This document shows positions 7,024 to 11,496 of a DNA stretch of 11,496 nucleotides, one piece after another. Under the pieces are notes generated by a model that did not search any database, was not told the DNA's origin, and saw only the letters and a list, made by a program, of their open reading frames with translations. The position numbers and the translations under genes are program-made. Source of the stretch: Bacteroidales bacterium (GTDB lineage Bacteria; Bacteroidota; Bacteroidia; Bacteroidales; SMBSF39); the NCBI GenBank assembly GCA_021107685.1, contig JAIOSH010000409.1:1-11496 (forward strand), read 5' to 3'. The first letter of the stretch is position 1, and each line of letters opens with the position of its first letter.

Positions 7024-8583
7024 ATGAACAGGCAGGAACGAATAAAACATTTGATAGAGCTACGCAAAAAAGCAAGATTAGGTGGAGGTGAAAAAAGGAT
7101 AGAATCACAGCATAAAAAAGGGAAATACACTGCACGGGAACGCATAGAAATGATACTTGATGAAGGCAGTTTTGAGGAGTTCGATATGTTTGTAACCCAC
7201 AGGAGTCATGAATTTGGCTTGGAAAAACAACATTATTTGTCTGATGGAGTCATTACCGGTCATGGTACTATTGATGGCAGGGTAGTTTATATTTTTTCCC
7301 AGGATTTTACTGTTTTTGGAGGATCATTATCCGAAACCTTTGCACAAAAAGTTTGTAAGGTGATGGATCAGGCAATGAAAGTCGGTGCTCCATTGATTGG
7401 GATAAACGATAGCGGAGGAGCCAGAATACAGGAAGGAGTGAAAAGCTTAGCAGGCTATGCTGAGATATTTAAAAGAAACATAATGGCATCGGGAGTGATC
7501 CCCCAGATATCTGCAATATTCGGACCTTGTGCGGGTGGAGCTGTTTATTCTCCGGCACTTACCGATGTTGTGATAATGAGCGACAAAACAAGCTATATGT
7601 TTGTTACAGGCCCTAAAGTTACCAAAACGGTTACAGGAGAGGAAATTTCAACAGAGGATTTGGGAGGTGCATCAATCCATGCATCAAAATCAGGAGTAAC
7701 TCATTTTAAAGCTGAAAATGAGGAAGAAGGATTCATGCTTATCAGGAAGATCATGGAATATATTCCGCAAAATAATCTTGAAGATCCGCCTGTTACCGAA
7801 TGCCATGATCCAATAGACAGGCTTGAAGATACATTGAATGAAATTATTCCTGAAAATGAGCATCAGCCTTATGATGTTAAAGATATTATTTATAACATAG
7901 TTGACAATCAGGAATTTCTTGAATTTCACAGGCATTACGCAAGAAATATTGTGGTAGGTTTTGCAAAATTCAATGGAATCCCTTGCGGTATTGTAGCTAA
8001 CCAACCCAATTTTCTTGCAGGTGTTCTGGATACTGATGCTTCGAGAAAAGCAGCACGCTTTGTACGTTTTTGTGATGCCTTCAATATTCCAATAGTTACT
8101 TTGGTTGATGTGCCGGGATTTTTACCCGGAAGCATACAGGAATACGGAGGTATTATTATTCACGGAGCAAAATTATTATTTGCTTATGGTGAAGCTACAG
8201 TTCCGAAGATTACTGTTACACTGAGGAAATCTTATGGAGGTGCACATGATGTTATGGGTTCAAAACAATTACGCGCAGATATCAATTATGCCTGGCCCTC
8301 TGCAGAAATAGCAGTAATGGGACCTAAAGGTGCTATTGAAGTATTGGAAGGAAAAGTCATTAGTCAGATGAAGGATCCTAATGAAATATCAAAATATATT
8401 GCAGAAAAAGAAAAAGAATACAGGGAAAAATTTGCTAATCCTTATGAAGCTGCAAGGTATGGATATATTGATGACGTAATTGAGCCGAGAAATACAAGAT
8501 TCAGAATTATCAGGGCTTTGCAGACACTCTCTACTAAAAAAGATAAAAATCCTCCTAAAAAACATTCGAATATTCCATTATAA
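7024..8583 (+). CDS. mmdA: Methylmalonyl-CoA decarboxylase alpha subunit (carboxyltransferase)
   Basis: The protein has 519 residues, full length for the acyl-CoA carboxyltransferase family. It transfers the carboxyl group of (S)-methylmalonyl-CoA to biotin on the carrier protein, releasing propionyl-CoA. The two crotonase-like halves are both present. The N-terminal half has the oxyanion-hole signatures NDSGGARIQEG (128-138) and GPCAGGAVYSPALTD (167-181). The C-terminal half has QPNFLAGVLDTDASRKAARF, VDVPGFLPG, KSYGGAHDVMGSKQL and PSAEIAVMGPKGA. Sequence alone does not separate it from the beta subunit of propionyl-CoA carboxylase. The choice rests on the neighbouring gamma, biotin-carrier and membrane beta genes, with no biotin carboxylase. 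The ATG lies 20 bases after a -7 element, and the next gene follows after 12 bases. Confidence 0.92.
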   Translation: MNRQERIKHLIELRKKARLGGGEKRIESQHKKGKYTARERIEMILDEGSFEEFDMFVTHRSHEFGLEKQHYLSDGVITGHGTIDGRVVYIFSQDFTVFGGSLSETFAQKVCKVMDQAMKVGAPLIGINDSGGARIQEGVKSLAGYAEIFKRNIMASGVIPQISAIFGPCAGGAVYSPALTDVVIMSDKTSYMFVTGPKVTKTVTGEEISTEDLGGASIHASKSGVTHFKAENEEEGFMLIRKIMEYIPQNNLEDPPVTECHDPIDRLEDTLNEIIPENEHQPYDVKDIIYNIVDNQEFLEFHRHYARNIVVGFAKFNGIPCGIVANQPNFLAGVLDTDASRKAARFVRFCDAFNIPIVTLVDVPGFLPGSIQEYGGIIIHGAKLLFAYGEATVPKITVTLRKSYGGAHDVMGSKQLRADINYAWPSAEIAVMGPKGAIEVLEGKVISQMKDPNEISKYIAEKEKEYREKFANPYEAARYGYIDDVIEPRNTRFRIIRALQTLSTKKDKNPPKKHSNIPL

Positions 8584-8595
8584 ACCTTATTTACG

Positions 8596-8952
8596 ATGAT
8601 AATTAATACTATTTCTTTTGATTTTTCAGCTATTACAGGATTTGAAATTATTGTTGCTGTTGTTGGATATGTAATTGTTTTCTCTGCATTAGTGATAATG
8701 TATTATGTTTATAACAATATTCCAAAGCTAATCAATATTAAAATCAGGCAAAGGTTAGAAAAAGAAGGCAAGTATAAAATTTCGGAAAATGAAGAACTAC
8801 ACATTCCAGGCGATGTGAACGCTGCAATTAGTATGGCTTTGTATTTATATTTTAATGAACTTCACGATAAAGAAAGCAACATAATTACTATAAAAAAAGT
8901 TTCAAAGCAATATTCACCATGGAGTTCAAAAATTTATGGATTAAATGAATAA
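8596..8952 (+). CDS. OadG-like small membrane (gamma-type) subunit of the decarboxylase
   Basis: The protein has 118 residues with one transmembrane segment (about 16-42, FEIIVAVVGYVIVFSALVIMYYVYN in two halves) and a charged cytoplasmic C-terminal part. The end (ITIKKVSKQYSPWSSKIYGL) matches the recurrent tail of Bacteroidota OadG-like proteins. In this family the gamma subunit anchors the carboxyltransferase to the membrane beta subunit and stabilises the complex. It is placed 12 bases after mmdA. In the usual arrangement the biotin-carrier gene would follow closely, but here it is separated by 583 bases containing another gene and repeats. Assignment is from size, topology, tail and context. 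Confidence 0.8.
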   Translation: MIINTISFDFSAITGFEIIVAVVGYVIVFSALVIMYYVYNNIPKLINIKIRQRLEKEGKYKISENEELHIPGDVNAAISMALYLYFNELHDKESNIITIKKVSKQYSPWSSKIYGLNE

Positions 8953-8980
8953 TAACTAATCGGAGTACTTAAAGTGAACT

Positions 8981-8999
8981 AAAGTTTAAAGTGCCTAAA
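8981..8999 (+). repeat. Left arm of a 19-bp perfect inverted repeat
   Basis: AAAGTTTAAAGTGCCTAAA is the exact reverse complement of 9484-9502. It lies inside a run of related AAAGTGAACT / AAAGTTTAAAGTGCCT words at 8971-9001, ending 10 bases before the start of the four-helix-bundle gene. Confidence 0.85.
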
Positions 9000-9009
9000 G
9001 TTATATAAA

Positions 9010-9369
9010 ATGGATAATAAAGAATTTGGAAAGCAATTAGAAAGAAGGACAAAAAAATTTGCAATTAGAATTATTAAGTTATCAACTTCATTACCTAATA
9101 CACCTGAAGGTAAGGTAATAAGATATCAGATTACAAAATCGGGGACAAGTATTGGTGCAAACTACAGAGAAGCAAACCGATCAAGAAGTAAAGTAGATTT
9201 TACAAATAAAATTAAGATATGTGAAAGTGAAGCAAGTGAAACAAGTTATTGGATTGAGATAATAGTTGAATTAAACTGGGTTGAATCGAAAAAAATTCAG
9301 TTGATTATGGCTGAAGCGAATGAAATACTTGCTGTTTTCACTTCAATTGGTATGAAACTTAAGCTTTAG
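9010..9369 (+). CDS. S23/four-helix-bundle (intervening-sequence type) protein
   Basis: The protein has 119 residues and belongs to the four-helix-bundle family first known from intervening sequences in 23S rRNA genes, related to the Avd protein of diversity-generating retroelements. The conserved pattern is clear: RTKKFAIRIIKLSTSLPNTP in helix 1, VIRYQITKSGTSIGANYREA (37-56), RSRSKVDFTNKIKICESEAS, then ETSYWIEIIVELNW. The molecular role of free-standing members is not established; Avd binds nucleic acid and reverse transcriptase, but no reverse transcriptase or variable repeat is seen here. It is on the same strand as the decarboxylase genes, 57 bases after the gamma gene. It is lysine-rich and bracketed by repeats. 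It has no apparent role in decarboxylation. Confidence 0.88.
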   Translation: MDNKEFGKQLERRTKKFAIRIIKLSTSLPNTPEGKVIRYQITKSGTSIGANYREANRSRSKVDFTNKIKICESEASETSYWIEIIVELNWVESKKIQLIMAEANEILAVFTSIGMKLKL

Positions 9370-9389
9370 ATTTTTTACACTGAGCGTGC

Positions 9390-9411
9390 ACATTGAGCGA
9401 AGCCGAAATGT
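9390..9411. repeat. Short REP-like palindromic motif after the four-helix-bundle gene
   Basis: ACATT (9390-9394) and AATGT (9407-9411) flank a GAGCGAAGCCGA core. An imperfect partial copy (CACTGAGCG) lies just before, at 9378-9386. This GAGCGAAG-type word resembles dispersed palindromes common in Bacteroidota intergenic DNA; that resemblance is from memory only. Confidence 0.4.
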
Positions 9412-9510
9412 AGGCACTCTAAACTTTTGGTATTTTAAGCACTCTGAACTTTAGGCATTTTAGGCACTCTATACTTTAGGCATTTTAGGCACTTTAAACT
9501 TTAGGCACTC
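9412..9510 (+). repeat. Tandem array of four 25-bp units
   Basis: Units start at 9412, 9437, 9462 and 9487; the last is one base short at 9510. Each follows the pattern (A)GGCACTCT, then AAACTTTAGG, then CATTTT, with a few substitutions per copy (the first copy has AAACTTTTGGTATTTT). The final unit has GGCACTTTAAACTTTAGGCACTC. This makes it the partner of the inverted arm left of the four-helix-bundle gene. The array ends 25 bases before the biotin-carrier ATG, so it lies in that gene's leader. Confidence 0.85.
9484..9502 (+). repeat. Right arm of the 19-bp perfect inverted repeat
   Basis: TTTAGGCACTTTAAACTTT is the exact reverse complement of 8981-8999. It straddles the junction of the third and fourth 25-bp tandem units. 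Confidence 0.85.
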
Positions 9511-9535
9511 ATTAATAAAAACGAATAATATATAG

Positions 9536-9964
9536 ATGAAACAGTTCAAATTTACAATAAAGGGACATAATTACGATGTTGAGTTACAGAAATATGAAGA
9601 TAACATTGCTGAAATTGAAGTTAACGGAACTCAATACATTGTTGAGGTTCATACGGATATAATACAGCACAAAACTCCAAAGTTAGTGCGGACTGCTGTT
9701 CCTCAACCAACAAGAAGCGAGACAAAAATCAAAAAAAGAATAACAACTAATGTTTATACAATAAAAGCCCCATTGCCGGGGAATATAATTCAGATTTTTG
9801 CCAAAGAAGGAGATACTGTGAAGACCGGGGATAAGCTGCTTATTTATGAAGCTATGAAGATGGAAAACAATATCCTTGCTGAAAAAGACGGGCAAATCAA
9901 ATTGATAAAAGTAGCTCCGGGAGAAAGTGTTTTGCAGGGTGATGTATTAATTGAAATGGTTTAA
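9536..9964 (+). CDS. Biotin carboxyl carrier protein of methylmalonyl-CoA decarboxylase
   Basis: The protein has 142 residues. The C-terminal biotinyl/lipoyl domain (about 73-142) carries the biotinylation motif EAMKMEN with the acceptor Lys108. It is preceded by the typical KAPLPGNI and EGDTVKTGDKLLIY strands and followed by GESVLQGDVLIEM. The N-terminal 50 residues form a small beta-rich part (FKFTIKGHNYDVELQKYEDN), and a short Pro/Thr/Lys linker joins the two. It shuttles the carboxyl group from the carboxyltransferase to the membrane beta subunit. The alanine/proline linker is shorter than in many homologues. The stop (9962-9964) is four bases before the next ATG, indicating tight coupling to the beta subunit. 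Its leader contains a tandem repeat array. Confidence 0.93.
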   Translation: MKQFKFTIKGHNYDVELQKYEDNIAEIEVNGTQYIVEVHTDIIQHKTPKLVRTAVPQPTRSETKIKKRITTNVYTIKAPLPGNIIQIFAKEGDTVKTGDKLLIYEAMKMENNILAEKDGQIKLIKVAPGESVLQGDVLIEMV

Positions 9965-9968
9965 AAAA

Positions 9969-11306
9969 ATGAAAAGATTATTTACCATTATCGGAATAAT
10001 TGCAATACTGTTTTATATTTCGACAGCTTTTATTAATGTCGATAAACAGGAAAACAGCAATAATGAAAAAGAAACCACCGAAGTTGTATCAGAGAAATCA
10101 TCAACACAGGATACCCAAAGCGAATCGGCAGCAAGAAAAGGAATAAGTCGCTTTTTTGATTATTCCGGTTTTAGAAATGCAACACCCGGTCATTTATTAA
10201 TGCTACTTGTCGGATTGTTTTTTATTTTTCTTGCAATAAAATACGATTATGAACCGCTTTTGTTAATCCCTATTGGAGTGGGTATTTTAATCGGGAATAT
10301 TCCCTTTATGTTGAATGCAGGGTTAAAGTTAGGAATTTATGAAGAAGGCTCTGTGATGTCCTACCTGTACTTTGGGGTTACTCAGGGAATTTATCCACCG
10401 CTGATTTTTCTCGGTATAGGGGCTATGACTGACTTTTCGTCCCTTATTTCAAATCCGAGGTTAATGCTCTTGGGAGCTGCAGCACAGGTTGGAATATTCC
10501 TGACATTTCTCGGTGCTCTAATACTTGGGTTCAGGGCACCTGAAGCGGGTGCAATAGGAATTATCGGCGGAGCTGACGGGCCGACTGCTATTTTCCTATC
10601 GTCAAAATTAGCAAACGGAATAAATATATTACCAGACGGTACAACAGTTAAAAACCTGATTGGACCTATCGCTATTGCTGCTTATTCATATATGGCGCTG
10701 GTTCCTGTTATCCAGCCCCCAATCATGAAATTGCTTACAACAAAAAAGGAACGCATAATCCGCATGAAACCACCAAGGACAGTTTCCAAGCTCGAAAAAA
10801 TGCTTTTCCCAATTATAGGTTTATTATTAACTGCTTTTATTTCCCCGAGTTCTTTACCTCTGCTCGGCATGTTGTTTTTTGGAAATATTTTAAAAGAAAG
10901 TGGTGTTACAAAAAGATTGGCTGACACTGCAAGGACATCATTGATAGATATCGTAACAATTATTTTAGGATTGACAATCGGAGCTTCTACTCAGGCTGAC
11001 GTATTTTTAACTGAACAATCAATGTTGATATTTATTTTGGGAGCAATCTCTTTTATGATAGCAACGGCAGGGGGAATTATTTTTGCCAAGGTGATGAATT
11101 TATTTTTAGCAAATGATAACAAAATCAATCCTTTAGTAGGAGCTGCGGGCGTGTCGGCTGTTCCCGACAGTGCCAGGGTAGTTCAAAATGAAGGATTAAA
11201 AGCTGACCCCTCAAATCATTTGCTGATGCACGCAATGGCTCCTAATGTTGCAGGTGTCATCGGGTCGGCAGTGGCAGCAGGTATTTTGCTGAGCTTCTTG
11301 CTATAA
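9969..11306 (+). CDS. mmdB: Sodium-pumping decarboxylase beta subunit (OadB/MmdB family)
   Basis: The protein has 445 residues from the ATG at 9969. A longer reading from a TTG at 9951 would overlap the carrier gene and is less likely. The beta subunit decarboxylates carboxybiotin and drives Na+ out across the inner membrane. After an N-terminal hydrophobic segment (about 4-23) comes an acidic, Ser/Thr-rich stretch (about 25-60), then the multi-helix OadB core. Signatures are IIGGADGPTAIF with Asp at about 203 (equivalent to the Na+-coupling Asp203 of Klebsiella OadB), FFGNILKESGV, LVGAAGVSAVP (about 389-399) and MHAMAPNVAGVIGSAVAAG (about 420-438). The core looks intact. It is the last gene of the operon, facing a convergent gene. 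Confidence 0.93.
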   Translation: MKRLFTIIGIIAILFYISTAFINVDKQENSNNEKETTEVVSEKSSTQDTQSESAARKGISRFFDYSGFRNATPGHLLMLLVGLFFIFLAIKYDYEPLLLIPIGVGILIGNIPFMLNAGLKLGIYEEGSVMSYLYFGVTQGIYPPLIFLGIGAMTDFSSLISNPRLMLLGAAAQVGIFLTFLGALILGFRAPEAGAIGIIGGADGPTAIFLSSKLANGINILPDGTTVKNLIGPIAIAAYSYMALVPVIQPPIMKLLTTKKERIIRMKPPRTVSKLEKMLFPIIGLLLTAFISPSSLPLLGMLFFGNILKESGVTKRLADTARTSLIDIVTIILGLTIGASTQADVFLTEQSMLIFILGAISFMIATAGGIIFAKVMNLFLANDNKINPLVGAAGVSAVPDSARVVQNEGLKADPSNHLLMHAMAPNVAGVIGSAVAAGILLSFLL

Positions 11307-11337
11307 GTTAATCATTCGGAATTACTGATGTCTGATG

Positions 11338-11496
11338 TTAGGAATATTCCTCCTTAAATATCACACCTAAATTCTTCTTCGCATCAATTAATATTTTTAA
11401 AGGATTTTCAAATCTGATGTGCCTTATAAATTCATCTTCATAATGTGAACCGAATTTTGATAAATAATCCAAATCGTAATAACCATCATTAATGAA
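11338..11496 (-). CDS. C-terminal end of an unrecognised protein (5' end outside the window)
   Basis: An open minus-strand frame runs from the window end to a TAA at 11338-11340, giving 52 residues. The visible sequence, including DYLSKFGSHYEDEFIRHIRF and ENPLKILIDAKKNLGVIF, is charged and probably helical. I do not recognise the family. It is convergent with the decarboxylase beta gene, with 31 bases between the stops. Balanced amino-acid content supports a real gene, but the fragment is short. Confidence 0.55.
   Translation of the reverse strand, partial: FINDGYYDLDYLSKFGSHYEDEFIRHIRFENPLKILIDAKKNLGVIFKEEYS

Larger units (their letters stand above)
8971..9511 (+). mobile_element. Putative inserted cassette: four-helix-bundle gene bracketed by repeats
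   Basis: Between the gamma and biotin-carrier genes lies a block of about 540 bases. It contains one gene (9010-9369), a perfect 19-bp inverted repeat at its edges (8981-8999 and 9484-9502), and a 25-bp tandem array on the right (9412-9510). The remaining decarboxylase genes are otherwise tightly spaced, so the block looks inserted. No transposase, integrase or target-site duplication was identified. Mobility is inferred and boundaries are approximate. Confidence 0.5.

Noticed and set aside
7690..8135. Two antisense frames inside mmdA
   Set aside because: They lie wholly within a strongly conserved coding region on the other strand and look like shadows.
9010..9369. Diversity-generating retroelement accessory (Avd)
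   Set aside because: The fold family is related, but there is no reverse transcriptase, template repeat or variable repeat in the window.
9412..9510. CRISPR array
   Set aside because: The 25-base units are directly contiguous with no unique spacers, and there are no cas genes.
9951..9968. TTG start for the beta subunit overlapping the carrier gene
   Set aside because: An in-frame ATG at 9969 lies four bases after the carrier stop and directly precedes a hydrophobic N-terminus; the longer reading adds only six codons.
11340..11351. 12-base perfect palindrome AGGAATATTCCT at the end of the convergent gene
   Set aside because: It has no loop or T-run, overlaps coding sequence, and is short enough to be chance.

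Overview
The window is AT-rich and reads as a fermentative or anaerobic member of the Bacteroidota. The grounds are Por/type IX secretion sorting domains on secreted proteins, a GEVED-containing surface protein, two start-proximal matches to the Bacteroidota -7 promoter element (TAnnTTTG), few Shine-Dalgarno sequences, and a sodium-pumping methylmalonyl-CoA decarboxylase gene set organised as in propionate-forming Bacteroidota. The genus cannot be told from the sequence.

Layout. Positions 1-3519 hold three same-strand secreted-protein genes: the C-terminal end of a type IX secretion cargo, a 416-residue Asp-box (BNR-like) cargo, and a 643-residue multidomain protein with GEVED, a recurrent Bacteroidota C-terminal module and a dockerin-like calcium-binding doublet. 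Positions 3520-3880 are non-coding and hold two hairpins. The second hairpin lies directly beyond the end of a degraded REP-associated (IS200-like, Y1/RAYT) transposase on the minus strand (3881 to about 4270). Upstream of that remnant on the minus strand are an ECF sigma factor (4300-4920) and an unlisted 48-residue lysine-rich small ORF (4939-5085). A non-coding stretch (5086-5493) contains a long imperfect inverted repeat (5353-5431).

Positions 5494-6831 (minus) encode an NADP-type glutamate dehydrogenase. It is divergent from the methylmalonyl-CoA decarboxylase operon (7024-11306): carboxyltransferase alpha (mmdA), a small single-pass gamma/OadG-like subunit, a biotin carrier protein and the membrane beta subunit. 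The carboxyltransferase moves CO2 from methylmalonyl-CoA to biotin on the carrier, and the beta subunit decarboxylates the carboxybiotin while exporting Na+. This is the last energy-conserving step of the succinate-to-propionate route. The window ends in the C-terminus of an unrecognised minus-strand gene (11338-11496).

The most unusual part is inside the decarboxylase operon. A gene for an S23/four-helix-bundle protein (9010-9369) separates the gamma and biotin-carrier genes. It is bracketed by a perfect 19-bp inverted repeat (8981-8999 / 9484-9502), and the right-hand arm sits in a 25-bp tandem array. The arrangement looks like a discrete inserted cassette and is the best candidate here for an undescribed element.
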